Part shown: positions 1 to 8,390 of the stretch, one piece after another
Position numbering within the stretch: position 1 is the stretch's first letter
Layout: each line of letters starts with the position of its first letter
Assembly (NCBI RefSeq): GCF_900163865.1
Contig: NZ_FUKU01000013.1
Span: 372,001-436,000, forward strand
DNA: 64,000 nucleotides
Reading direction: 5' to 3'
Origin: Sphingobacterium sp. JB170
GTDB lineage: Bacteria; Bacteroidota; Bacteroidia; Sphingobacteriales; Sphingobacteriaceae
The notes under the pieces: generated by a model
What the model saw: only the letters and a program-made list of their open reading frames with translations
Told to the model about the DNA's origin: nothing
Database searches by the model: none
Made by a program: the position numbers and the translations under genes

Positions 1-23
1 CATCGAATCCACTGCAAGAAATT

Positions 24-1568
24 TTAACGCCGGATGCCCCGGCCATTATCCTGTCCGTCATCATCGGGTTCCCACGGATTGCGTTGTGGAGCCTCTGGAA
101 TTCGGAGGATGTGTTCGTCGCCTTCCCTGAAAGCATTGCTGGCTTCGAGTACCCGTTGCATGGCATCCATGTCCTCGCCGGTGATGGTGGCGCTGAACCG
201 CTGTGCCCTTTGGAGCATGCGGATAAAGGTATCCGGCTCGTTCCTGCGCGTGAGCTGGCGGAGCGCGCCGAGGTAGTCCTCCCGGAAAACGGTTGGTATA
301 ATGATCTTCGTCTGGCCTGCGGCGGTCAGTTCGGCGTTCATCATGACCCTTGCGAGCCTGCCGTTTCCGTCCAGAAAAGGATGCACCTCGCTGACCATGA
401 ACATCATGTAGGCCGCCTTCGCAAAGGGGTGGTTAAGGGCGCGATAGAAATCAAAGCCCCTGATGAGTGTACCCCTGACGAGCGTATGGTCGACGAATTC
501 GGTATCGCCCGCACGGTTATTTCTGTCCTTGAATTCGCCGGGGTTCTTGGTCGGCCTGGCGACCATCAGCGTCCTGTGACGGTAGCGCAGTATTTCCAGC
601 AATTGCCCGGCATCTTCGGGTGTGATGGACATTTCCTGCCGGTTGGCCACGATCTGGTAGGTACCGAGCACGTCGTGGGAGTCCTCGTCCCTTGCGGGCA
701 GGGGCTTTCCGGTCTCGATGATCCGCAGGGCTTCCTGCACATCAAAGCGTGTCCCCTCAATGAAGTTGGAGAAATAGGCCTCGTAGAAGGCGAAGTTACG
801 GAACGCCCTTGCCGTGTCGTTCGCATCGGGCAGACCGGCAAATTCGCGCTGCTGGAGCTGGACGAAAAGTTGTTCGAAGACCTCCAGCCTTGCGGGATCG
901 TAGGGGTGGCCGAAAGCGCGGGCGATGGTGACCGGGGATTTGAGGATATTGGTGGGTTTGGTGGACAGGATTGCCCCGACCATGCGGTCGAGCTTTCCGA
1001 ATTCCTTTTCCATGCCGAGCGTCCCGGAGATAAGCCTTGCCCGGTCACGCAGTTCGTTGAGTCCTTCCTCGCCCTTGACGCGCACGATCTGGTCGAGCTT
1101 TTCCTCGATTTCGGGCAACGGCAGGGTCTTGGACTGGCCTCCGACCTTACGGGATTCCTGCAGGTTTTCCAGCAGGGCACGTTCCTGGCCGGAAACATAG
1201 AGGCCATCGGTAAACAAGTTGTCGCTCCCCGTCGCTCCCGGCCCGCGCATGATGTTGAGGGCAATGCCCGGCAGTTCCACTTTGCGGTTGTGTGTATGCG
1301 TAAGGAAAATATCCCCGGTCTGGCTGGGCCTGTATTCCAATGCCGAGCGGTGGCTGAGCAGGATGCCGGGATACAGCTGTCCGATGATCCTGAACAGGTT
1401 GCGCCGTACAATCTCCGCAGGGTCTTCCTCCAGATTGGGTGTATATACCCTGGGAGCTATCTTTTTCAGCTTGCGTGATTTTTCCAGCTTGCCTATCGTC
1501 CTGCTGACCTCGGGGTTGCTCGATGAGAATATGACCTCCTGCAGGTGAAGTGGGATGTCCTTGTCCAT
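24..1568 (-). CDS. Fic-domain protein with AbiEi-like N-terminal region
   Basis: A 514-residue protein. The canonical Fic active-site loop HPFLDGNGR followed by LAR lies near residues 396-407, so the family reaction (AMP or other nucleotide transfer to a target hydroxyl) should be possible. Upstream, near residues 267-271, SNFIEG matches the (S/T)xxxE(G/N) inhibitory helix, which places it among Fic proteins auto-inhibited from their own N-terminal side. The first ~110 residues (HTH-like start, then a segment with LLSHRSALE) resemble AbiEi-type antitoxin/regulator N-termini; this is pattern recognition, not a search result. It is the last gene of the leftward transfer operon visible here and has its own upstream repeats. 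It may be a defence, toxin-antitoxin or regulatory cargo gene. Confidence is high for Fic and moderate for the N-terminal assignment. Confidence 0.88.
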   Translation of the reverse strand: MDKDIPLHLQEVIFSSSNPEVSRTIGKLEKSRKLKKIAPRVYTPNLEEDPAEIVRRNLFRIIGQLYPGILLSHRSALEYRPSQTGDIFLTHTHNRKVELPGIALNIMRGPGATGSDNLFTDGLYVSGQERALLENLQESRKVGGQSKTLPLPEIEEKLDQIVRVKGEEGLNELRDRARLISGTLGMEKEFGKLDRMVGAILSTKPTNILKSPVTIARAFGHPYDPARLEVFEQLFVQLQQREFAGLPDANDTARAFRNFAFYEAYFSNFIEGTRFDVQEALRIIETGKPLPARDEDSHDVLGTYQIVANRQEMSITPEDAGQLLEILRYRHRTLMVARPTKNPGEFKDRNNRAGDTEFVDHTLVRGTLIRGFDFYRALNHPFAKAAYMMFMVSEVHPFLDGNGRLARVMMNAELTAAGQTKIIIPTVFREDYLGALRQLTRRNEPDTFIRMLQRAQRFSATITGEDMDAMQRVLEASNAFREGDEHILRIPEAPQRNPWEPDDDGQDNGRGIRR

Positions 1569-1581
1569 GGTGCGGGGTTTT

Positions 1582-1675
1582 ACAAATTTTTCGCCTTAAT
1601 TATCTGATCCGGTTGCTTTAACACAAATTTTTCGGATTAATTTAGTCAAATATACAAATTTTTCGGATTAGTAAG
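1582..1675 (-). promoter_or_regulatory. Three direct repeats upstream of the Fic gene
   Basis: Three copies of ACAAATTTTTCGGATTA (the first reads CGCCTTA at its end) start at 1582, 1623 and 1654, immediately upstream of the Fic start codon. The 41- and 31-bp spacings are close to four and three helical turns, so the copies would lie on one face of the DNA. This suggests an operator, possibly for autoregulation by the HTH-like N-terminus of the Fic protein. The function is inferred; the repeats are seen directly. Confidence 0.55.
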
Positions 1676-2107
1676 CTAAATACCCCTGCCGGGTTGCTGT
1701 TGCCGGTCGAGCCGGTCGATCTGGAATTCGATCCAATCCTCCACGCTGAATACGATCGCCCGTGAAATTTTGGCGTGCGTCATCGCCCAATCGAGTGCCT
1801 CCTGCTGGCGTTCCGGCTGCCCGGTTGCATGGAGCTGGTACATTTCCAGGATATCCACGACTTCCGAAGCGTCCATATCCATCTCGTATACATCCGTTCG
1901 CAATTTATCCACTACGATTTCCGGTGGCACGAGCATCAGCAGGGCATCGGTACTGTAGAGGCCGATCATCTGGTTCCTGAACCTGACATAGGCCGAACAG
2001 TCTTCATAAAGGACGTGGCTGATCGTTGCCAGATGCCCCTGCATATTCACGGGATCGGTGGTCAGGTCGGGATGCACCATGACTGTTGTTCCTACAAGTT
2101 CTTCCAT
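1676..2107 (-). CDS. Conjugative-element small protein, paralog A
   Basis: A 143-residue soluble protein with no signal peptide. It begins MEELVGTTVMVHPD and shares the frame GTTVMV-P, D-LLML-P-IVVD-LR, EMYQLHATG-PE, ALDWA--H-K-S-AIV with the next gene upstream, so the two are tandem paralogs. The N-terminal half (strand-rich, with a promoter-clearance-like 'TVMVHPDLTTDP' segment) could be a small beta-barrel; the C-terminal half is helical. I do not recognise a named function. It sits at the distal end of the tra operon between TraN and Fic, so an accessory or cargo role is likely. Confidence 0.75.
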   Translation of the reverse strand: MEELVGTTVMVHPDLTTDPVNMQGHLATISHVLYEDCSAYVRFRNQMIGLYSTDALLMLVPPEIVVDKLRTDVYEMDMDASEVVDILEMYQLHATGQPERQQEALDWAMTHAKISRAIVFSVEDWIEFQIDRLDRQQQPGRGI

Positions 2108-2217
2108 GTAAATCTGTTTTAATAATGGTAAGGCTACCTTCCATATTTGGTTTATTTAACTTGGGGTAGGGCGATTTTTCCCTCTTTTATATATGCGACT
2201 TAAATGCTGATAGTTTA

Positions 2218-2646
2218 TTAAAACCTTCTACCGGATCTCTGTTGTGCGCCGAACCTGTTTACCCGGCCTTCTGCCAAATCCCTGACGCTGCAAACAATTG
2301 CTTCGGAAAGCTTGTCGTGGCTAACTGCCCAATCAAGTGCCATCTTTTGGGCTTCCGGAAGCCCGGTAGCGTGAAGTTGGTACATCTCAAAAACATCGAT
2401 GGCATCCGGAATTTGCAAGTCCATTTTGTCCGGATTACGTAGCCTATCTACGACGATGTCTGCGGGAATCAACATGAGGAGGAGGTCTGTGGGGTAAAAG
2501 CCGATTTCGCTTTTTTCGAATTTGACACAGGCGGCACGATAGTCATCAAAAATCCGGGTAATTTTTCCCGTGTATCCCTGCATTTCCATGGGATCCTGTA
2601 GCATGTCAGGTTGCACCATGACTGTTGTCCCAATCAAGTCTTTCAT
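2218..2646 (-). CDS. Conjugative-element small protein, paralog B
   Basis: A paralog of the 143-residue protein downstream. The open frame extends to 2691, but the ATG at 2646 gives MKDLIGTTVMVQPD, which lines up exactly with the paralog's start and avoids overlap with traN, so I prefer it (142 residues). Conserved blocks are LLLMLIPADIVVDRLR, FEMYQLHATGLPE and ALDWAVSHDKLSEAIV. There is no signal peptide or membrane segment. Function unknown; its place directly after traN suggests co-transcription with the transfer genes. Confidence 0.75.
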   Translation of the reverse strand: MKDLIGTTVMVQPDMLQDPMEMQGYTGKITRIFDDYRAACVKFEKSEIGFYPTDLLLMLIPADIVVDRLRNPDKMDLQIPDAIDVFEMYQLHATGLPEAQKMALDWAVSHDKLSEAIVCSVRDLAEGRVNRFGAQQRSGRRF

Positions 2647-2674
2647 AATCATCTGATTAAAGGGGTAAAAAGCA

Positions 2675-3514
2675 TTAGAAGCTATCCGCATTGAGGATAT
2701 CGCCGTACCTGATCTTGAGAGTGATTGTCCTGCCCGATATCTGCTTTTCGGAGAGTTCTACGTTCAGCACCTTGCTGGAGGGGAACGTCGCTTTTTTCAG
2801 GACGTATATATTGCGGTAGCTTTTCCTGAACGATCCGTGCGGATAGAGCTGCCAGATCGGTTTGATCTCGATGGATTGCACGTTGGTGGCCTTGGTGATC
2901 TTTTTGTCCTCGATCTTGAAGCGCAGCTCGTCGATGTCGTAGGACAGGTTGGTGCTGTTTCGATAGGTGATATCCAGCAGCACGAGGTTGCCAACGGTGT
3001 AAACGCTGTTCAGTTCGGCGCGGATCCCGTAGGTGCTTGCCTTGCGGATGGGGACGGGTCTGCGCCTGGAGAGCAGGGATAGCGCATGGCTGCGGAGTTC
3101 GGGTGTGGTCAGCTCCACGGGTGTATGGATCGGCCTGGTATGGTGTGGCAGGATATCGAAACCTGTAGCGAGCCCAGCCTCCGGTGCACCGTCGATCAGG
3201 TGCAGGTTGTACTGTGCGATGAAGTCCTCGCCGATGACGGTGACGACCCCCAGATTGTGCGAATGCAGGCCCGTGGCCTGTGCGGTGTCAGGCACCCACT
3301 TTAGCCGCAGTACGTTCGGCTCGGCCAGGTCGCCCACGACCTCATGGGTGGATATGTCGACGTAACGGATGGGCTGGGGCGATATCAGGTGCAGCGAACT
3401 ACGGCTGTCAAGCATGATATCGGGGAGTTCTTCCCGGTAGGTTCCGGCGTTCTCCTGTGCGTTCAACTGTATTCCTGCGAGTAGCAGGGTTAGGATAATC
3501 AATAGATTCTTCAT
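2675..3514 (-). CDS. traN: Conjugative transposon protein TraN
   Basis: A 279-residue exported protein with an N-terminal signal peptide (hydrophobic stretch LLIILTLLLAGIQLNAQ). The composition and blocks such as PQPIRYVDIS, HNLGVVTVIG and the basic-aromatic C-terminus match the Bacteroidetes TraN family, a periplasmic/outer-membrane component of the mating apparatus thought to act like VirB9. It follows traM by 18 bp in the order traJ-K-(L)-M-N seen in CTnDOT-type elements. Length is near the family's usual ~300 residues. Confidence 0.88.
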   Translation of the reverse strand: MKNLLIILTLLLAGIQLNAQENAGTYREELPDIMLDSRSSLHLISPQPIRYVDISTHEVVGDLAEPNVLRLKWVPDTAQATGLHSHNLGVVTVIGEDFIAQYNLHLIDGAPEAGLATGFDILPHHTRPIHTPVELTTPELRSHALSLLSRRRPVPIRKASTYGIRAELNSVYTVGNLVLLDITYRNSTNLSYDIDELRFKIEDKKITKATNVQSIEIKPIWQLYPHGSFRKSYRNIYVLKKATFPSSKVLNVELSEKQISGRTITLKIRYGDILNADSF

Positions 3515-3532
3515 GATAATGCGAGGGATTTG

Positions 3533-4732
3533 TTAGTAACTCTTTTGGTTAGTCTGTAATTGTTCGGGATCGATCAGGTACACCAGTGTGTTGTACTTGA
3601 TCTTGGCCTTGTTCTGCCGGATCATTTTATTGACCGCGGTGGTGGTCGACTGAAACATCTTCTGCACCATGCTCATGACCAGCTGGCTGTTGTTTTCGGC
3701 AGCCTGCTGGAGGGTAACCCCCTGGCTGGCATTGCCGCCCAGCTCCTTGGTGAATTCACGGAAAGCGGATGCCGGAACGTACAGCCCCTGTAAGCCGTCG
3801 TGGTCGTAGACCTCCAGGCGGACGGGAAGGATGTGCTGGCCGTTCATGATGGAGGTCACGGTCAGGTTGACGCGCTGGCCGGTAAAGCCCGAAATCTGGG
3901 CATAGATATAGGTGCCCTTCCTGATGAGGAAGCTCCCTGCCATCATATCCTCGAGCAGGCGTATGCGCAGGCGCGATCCGGCGTATCCCTTGATGTCCTG
4001 GTCGACGATAGCGGTGATGAAGGTTTCCTCGCTTTCGGGTCTTATGGTATTGAATACGGCAGCACTGCCCGAGGTTTTTGTGACAGCGAGACGGGTCTGT
4101 TCGGCCTGTTGCCCGGCGAGCTGCTGAACCTGCTTGAGGCGCTGCTGCTCGGCACGGTATTCGGGGTCATTGGCCTTGCCCATGCTGTCGAGCAGTTCCA
4201 TCTGCTGGCGAAAGAGCGCCATGGGATCGGGTTGGGGTGGCTGGGACTGTGCAGCTGGCGGTGAGGTCGGCTGCCGGTTGATGCCTGCAAGTGCCTCCCG
4301 TAATGCCCTGTCGTGCGGGTCTGGCGTGCCATTGCCGCCCTGCCGGTCGGTTGCATCGGGGAAAACTCCCGGCTGCGTACCGCCATAGCGTCCTTTCATG
4401 GCGCGGTCGATGGAGTCGAGCTTGCGGCGTTCGTGTTCGTTATACAGGGTACCCGGCACCTCGACCGTTGCCTGTTCGTCCTGGAGGCTGCCGATGGCGG
4501 TATAGCCATCTGCCTGCCTGTACTGGTTACGGTAAGCGTCGAGCTTGTCGGACAGGGCGCGGTCGCGTACCTGGTCGGAGACCCCGGCCAGATCGGCCTG
4601 CAGGGAGTCCCTTCCTGCCTGTGGGGGTTGCTCCTTACCGAAGCTGCTCTTGTATACATAGAAGAATATGCACAGGAATGGCAGCAGGATGAGCGGTATG
4701 ACGTACCGCGGTTTTTTGAAATCTATGTTCAT
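3533..4732 (-). CDS. traM: Conjugative transposon protein TraM
   Basis: A 399-residue protein with one N-terminal membrane anchor (YVIPLILLPFLCIFFYVY), a long Gln/Pro-rich low-complexity middle and a C-terminal beta-rich domain containing FITAIVDQDIKGYAGSR, GTYIYAQISGF and GQHILPVRLEVYD. This layout is that of Bacteroidetes TraM, the functional counterpart of VirB10 that spans the envelope and links inner- and outer-membrane parts. Its start overlaps the preceding gene's stop by 4 bp, indicating translational coupling. Confidence 0.9.
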   Translation of the reverse strand: MNIDFKKPRYVIPLILLPFLCIFFYVYKSSFGKEQPPQAGRDSLQADLAGVSDQVRDRALSDKLDAYRNQYRQADGYTAIGSLQDEQATVEVPGTLYNEHERRKLDSIDRAMKGRYGGTQPGVFPDATDRQGGNGTPDPHDRALREALAGINRQPTSPPAAQSQPPQPDPMALFRQQMELLDSMGKANDPEYRAEQQRLKQVQQLAGQQAEQTRLAVTKTSGSAAVFNTIRPESEETFITAIVDQDIKGYAGSRLRIRLLEDMMAGSFLIRKGTYIYAQISGFTGQRVNLTVTSIMNGQHILPVRLEVYDHDGLQGLYVPASAFREFTKELGGNASQGVTLQQAAENNSQLVMSMVQKMFQSTTTAVNKMIRQNKAKIKYNTLVYLIDPEQLQTNQKSY

Positions 4733-5163
4733 GGCGCTGGATTTGTTTTCTTATTGTTCATAATGGACCGCTGGATCAGTTCGAAGCGCTGGAGGGCATC
4801 GGTGAGCAGGATGCTGTCGGCCGCGCTGAGCGTGTCCTTTTGGACGATCGCCGTAATGACCTGCTGGAGGTCTGCGACCTCGCGGATGGCCGAATAGGTA
4901 TCGATGATCCCCGTCACTCCGGCCCCTGCACCGCTGGAAGGCGGTGGTGAGAATGCCGGGAGCTTATGTGGCGTACCGACACGCATGACGGTGAAGGCGA
5001 GGATGCCCGAGCCGAGCATACAGGCGACCATCACGCCGAAGAAATGGATGGGATAGCGCTCCACCAGCCTGCGGAAGGATGTTCCGGTGCGCCTGATACG
5101 TTCGCGCAGTCCTTCCCATGCACGGGCATCGGAAGCGGGGTCAGAAGGTGTTTTTCTGTACAT
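4729..5163 (-). CDS. TraL-position inner-membrane protein
   Basis: A 144-residue protein with one transmembrane segment (FFGVMVACMLGSGILAFTVM, about residues 40-60), a basic cytoplasmic N-terminus and a helical C-terminal region. It lies exactly where TraL is found in CTnDOT-type elements (between TraK and TraM) and overlaps both neighbours (4 bp with traM, 23 bp with traK). I assign it by position and topology only; sequence resemblance to TraL could not be tested. Confidence 0.6.
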   Translation of the reverse strand: MYRKTPSDPASDARAWEGLRERIRRTGTSFRRLVERYPIHFFGVMVACMLGSGILAFTVMRVGTPHKLPAFSPPPSSGAGAGVTGIIDTYSAIREVADLQQVITAIVQKDTLSAADSILLTDALQRFELIQRSIMNNKKTNPAP

Positions 5164-5761
5164 GTTGGATGTCTTTGTTTTCTATTGTTTTCCACCGCGT
5201 GATGAGTACGGCGTGCGGGTTGTTGTCCGAGCGTATCTCCAGGTCATTGAGATAGCCCTCGGTGACGAGCGAACGGGTGATGGCGGAGCTGCGCCTGTCG
5301 ATCTTCTGGGTACCGTAATAGCGGAAATAGCGCTGTGCCATGTCGATTTGTATGCTGTCGGTACGCAGGGTCAGTACGGCACTGGAGGACAGGATGGAGT
5401 TGAAAAAACCCTTTTCCTTGAGGTTGTTGTACTGGAGTGCCCCGCTCTCGTCGATGAGGTACATGGCCTGCTTCATCTGGTATTCCATGAACCTGTCGTC
5501 CGGGGTGAGCGAGAAGAAGAGGCTGTGGAACCGCCCCACGTGGGATCGGTATTCGGCCTCGCGGTTCATCTGCACGTCGGTCTGCCTTGCGGACATGGGC
5601 ACGTTCGCGGCATCCATGATGTAAATGCTTTTTCTTGCATCGGCGACCTGCCGGTAGGCAAAGAAGGATACGCCGATGACCATGAGGACGGCCGCGATCA
5701 GGCATCCCGCCGAGAGAAAAGTGGCGAGCCGCACCTTGGTTTCTATGTTCTTGATGATCAT
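5141..5761 (-). CDS. traK: Conjugative transposon protein TraK
   Basis: A 206-residue protein. The open frame runs upstream to 5977 inside traJ, but the ATG at 5761 (MIIKNIETKVR) gives the normal TraK N-terminus. One N-terminal membrane segment (residues ~12-34, LIAAVLMVIGVSFFAYRQV) is followed by a periplasmic domain with GRFHSLFFSLTPDDRFMEYQ and RYFRYYGTQ. TraK is the VirB8-like bitopic protein of Bacteroidetes mating systems. It starts 12 bp after traJ. Confidence 0.9.
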   Translation of the reverse strand: MIIKNIETKVRLATFLSAGCLIAAVLMVIGVSFFAYRQVADARKSIYIMDAANVPMSARQTDVQMNREAEYRSHVGRFHSLFFSLTPDDRFMEYQMKQAMYLIDESGALQYNNLKEKGFFNSILSSSAVLTLRTDSIQIDMAQRYFRYYGTQKIDRRSSAITRSLVTEGYLNDLEIRSDNNPHAVLITRWKTIENKDIQHVQKNTF

Positions 5762-5772
5762 TGCTGTTTGTT

Positions 5773-6915
5773 TTACTTCATTCCCTTGGTTAATATCTTG
5801 CCCATCATGCGCGACATGCCGCCTGCGCCCCTTCCCATGGTGGATGCTGCCGATGAGATGCCGGAGGTGGAGATGATCCACGTGCTGATGCTCGGTACGG
5901 TCAGCATGGTAAGTGCCCCGATGACAAAGGTTCCGATGACCATCCCGAAGGACAGCACGCCGTTCCCGGCGAACCATGCCAGCTTCTCCATGTCCGGCCC
6001 TGCGGTACCGACCAGTTCCTGATAGCGCGATATCTCGGCTTCCATGGCATACTGCTGGAAGAGCGATGCGACGTACATCACTAGGTAGGCGATCCCGGAG
6101 TACAGGTTGACCGATATGAAACGTGCGGTCCAGGTGCTGAAACTATCCCGGAAGGCGGGCAGGATGCTTGCCGCCACGGAAAACGGGCCAAGGATGATCA
6201 GGACGGTCGAGTAGATGATCTGTATGATGAATACGATGTAGACGCAGATCCGGAGCAGCCAGACGGCGAGGGTCTCCAGCAGGGAGGTCATCATCAGCTG
6301 TAGCCCGACCTGTAGTCGGTTACGTACCTGCACGACCGAATTCCATACATCCGAAAAGCCTTCCTTGACGGTAGAGGTGACCGATTCCCATGCCCTGCCG
6401 TACCAGGTGTCTGCCTCGGTCTTGGCGGTCTCGGTCTCCGCCTGTACGGTGAGCAGCTGGTCAGCGATGTCGACCATGAGCTTGGCACGCTGGAGGCGCA
6501 GGTTGTTGACCTCGGTCTGGCTGCCGTCGAACATGGCCTCGGTCTTTGCCGCCACGATGTCCGTTGGGTAGGCGACCACCCGGGTGAAGGTCGGCCACCA
6601 GAGGATGACCATGACCAGCCCGAACGGTCGCAGCAGGGGCATGATCTCCAGCTGTTTGTCGCCCGCCATCATCTCGTAGGTCTTGATGGCGAAAAAAACG
6701 AGCATGAATATGGCACTGAGTGCCTGCGCATCGGCGATGAAGGCGTCATAGTGCGTCCAGATGGTGTTCTTCATCTGGCGCAGGAAGTGCATCATGCCTT
6801 CCTCGTATACGCCATTACCCTGCAAAAAATTGAAGGTATCCTTGAAGGAGTCCGGCACGGACACCGGAGCCCCCTGGGCCAGGATGCCTGTTGCTAAGAA
6901 TGTAGTCAGGTTCAT
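5773..6915 (-). CDS. traJ: Conjugative transposon protein TraJ
   Basis: A 380-residue polytopic membrane protein with several hydrophobic segments (for example AIFMLVFFAIKTYEMMAG, PFGLVMVILWWPTFTRVVAY, and a cluster in the C-terminal half). Family-typical blocks include FNFLQGNGVYEEGMMHFLR and PFSVAASILPAFRDSFSTW. TraJ is the VirB6-like inner-membrane channel component. It ends 12 bp before traK. Confidence 0.9.
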   Translation of the reverse strand: MNLTTFLATGILAQGAPVSVPDSFKDTFNFLQGNGVYEEGMMHFLRQMKNTIWTHYDAFIADAQALSAIFMLVFFAIKTYEMMAGDKQLEIMPLLRPFGLVMVILWWPTFTRVVAYPTDIVAAKTEAMFDGSQTEVNNLRLQRAKLMVDIADQLLTVQAETETAKTEADTWYGRAWESVTSTVKEGFSDVWNSVVQVRNRLQVGLQLMMTSLLETLAVWLLRICVYIVFIIQIIYSTVLIILGPFSVAASILPAFRDSFSTWTARFISVNLYSGIAYLVMYVASLFQQYAMEAEISRYQELVGTAGPDMEKLAWFAGNGVLSFGMVIGTFVIGALTMLTVPSISTWIISTSGISSAASTMGRGAGGMSRMMGKILTKGMK

Positions 6916-6925
6916 GGGTTAATTT

Positions 6926-7708
6926 TTAGAGTTTCGATTTGCCGAGTATATCGTCCGCGATCTGGATGTCCGACCTGCCGGGCGGTGCGGCGATGGGCTG
7001 CGCGGTTTCCCTGACATTCCTGTTTGTTTTGAACAGGCCCAGGTACAGCGTTGCCCGCTGTTTCTTGGTTTCCCAGGTCGATAGCAGGGAGCGGTACTCG
7101 CCGAGCATGCGGTGGTAGGCCATGATGCGGGATCCGCGTTCGATATTGGTCGTCCTAACCCCCTGGAGCCGCTCGGCAAGTGCGGAAGCCTCCCCAGTGT
7201 ACCAGTCCAGCATACCGGTACCGGCCAGGTATTCCCTGACCTCGGCAGTAGTTCCGTCCAAGGGATCGGTACCCTGGGTGAGCGGGCGGAACTCGTTACG
7301 GTAATAGAGCTGCCAGAGCGGGTCGGCGGCGGATACCGCTCCGGCATGTCCGGCCATTTCGGTCAGGGCGGTATTGCGGAGCGTATCGGCATGTTTCTTA
7401 TAGGCCTCTTCGGTGTTCTTCATGGCTGCCACCAGGAGCAGGCGCTGGCTCTGGGGGCCTGCTGCGCTGAGCGGCCTGAGGTCGGTCCTCGGGTAATTGG
7501 GATGCCATGCCCAGGTCAGCCAATAATTGGGATTGAGTCCGAGAAAGCCACTGGTGGGCGTGAATTTCTTTCTGTCCCACTGCTTGAACACCATGCGCTC
7601 CTGCTGGTTGACAATATGCTTGTCGGTTTGGTATTTGACGGTTTGCGCCATGCCCTGCATCAAAGAAAGCAGGGCGATGACGTGCCAAAGGATAAGTTTC
7701 AGTATCAT
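6926..7708 (-). CDS. Exported transfer-operon protein, unknown function
   Basis: A 260-residue protein with a signal-peptide-like N-terminus (ILWHVIALLSLMQGMAQ). It contains a Trp/Tyr/Pro-rich segment (GLNPNYWLTWAWHPNYPRTD) then long amphipathic helices. It lies between the three VirB5-like paralogs and traJ, tightly spaced (5 and 10 bp), so it is part of the mating-apparatus operon. I do not recognise a specific family; position suggests an envelope or pilus-assembly factor peculiar to Sphingobacteria-type elements. Confidence 0.72.
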   Translation of the reverse strand: MILKLILWHVIALLSLMQGMAQTVKYQTDKHIVNQQERMVFKQWDRKKFTPTSGFLGLNPNYWLTWAWHPNYPRTDLRPLSAAGPQSQRLLLVAAMKNTEEAYKKHADTLRNTALTEMAGHAGAVSAADPLWQLYYRNEFRPLTQGTDPLDGTTAEVREYLAGTGMLDWYTGEASALAERLQGVRTTNIERGSRIMAYHRMLGEYRSLLSTWETKKQRATLYLGLFKTNRNVRETAQPIAAPPGRSDIQIADDILGKSKL

Positions 7709-7712
7709 GTCT

Positions 7713-8390
7713 TTAGTCTTTTAGGATTTTTACCTTGTGGATGATGTCGTCCACCATGCGCCTGTCCTGATTGATGTACTGGCCATAGGGGTTGATGCTC
7801 CGGAGTATGCCGCGGAGCTTTGCGTAATACATGGAGCGGTGCATGCTGTAGGCCAGCGCCCGCATGACGCGGAGTTCAAGGACGATCTTGCGTAGCAGGG
7901 CATCGCGTTTTTCGTAGTCCATCAGTACGTTCTGCCCCTCCTTCAGCACGAATTCGGATACCTCGCTGGCGAGGTTCACGCCACGATTTTTCATGTGGCG
8001 GGCCACGTCCTCGGCGAAGAGCAACAGGTAGGGGGCGTCTTTTGCGGTCTGCACCATGAGGTTGCATTCATGGATAATTTCGGTGCCGATCTGTCCGATC
8101 TGGCGGACGGTAAGCCCGGTGCGCAGGGCCTGGTCGACCTCGGTGAGCCCCCGGTGGATCATGTCCTGCACCAGCACCACGGAGCTGACATTGAGGTTGA
8201 TGTCGTCCAGCCTGTCCTTAATGGTACTGAGATAGCTGCCGTGGGTAACCTCGGCAGCCGAGCGTACGGCGGCATTCTCGCCGACGATGGCCAGGTGCTT
8301 GCTGTCGTAGACGATGGTGACGTAGCTCTGTCCGTGGCACAGCGTAGCAAGCAGCAGTAGGTATGCCGTTAGAAAAATGGTTCTGTTCAT
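7713..8390 (-). CDS. VirB5/TraI-like exported helical protein, third paralog
   Basis: A 225-residue protein with a signal peptide (FLTAYLLLLATLCHGQ), then an almost entirely helical body. The C-terminal block SMYYAKLRGILRSINPY is shared with the two genes upstream. Together they look like tandem copies of the helical TraI/VirB5-type periplasmic proteins that follow TraG in Bacteroidetes elements. The start overlaps the preceding stop by 4 bp (ATGA). Family assignment rests on position, length and helicity. Confidence 0.65.
   Translation of the reverse strand: MNRTIFLTAYLLLLATLCHGQSYVTIVYDSKHLAIVGENAAVRSAAEVTHGSYLSTIKDRLDDINLNVSSVVLVQDMIHRGLTEVDQALRTGLTVRQIGQIGTEIIHECNLMVQTAKDAPYLLLFAEDVARHMKNRGVNLASEVSEFVLKEGQNVLMDYEKRDALLRKIVLELRVMRALAYSMHRSMYYAKLRGILRSINPYGQYINQDRRMVDDIIHKVKILKD

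Noticed and set aside
84-1478. Long open frame on the plus strand, 464 codons
   Set aside because: It lies opposite the Fic gene and its product has no recognisable motifs; the minus strand carries intact Fic motifs. Long antisense frames are common in G+C-rich coding DNA.
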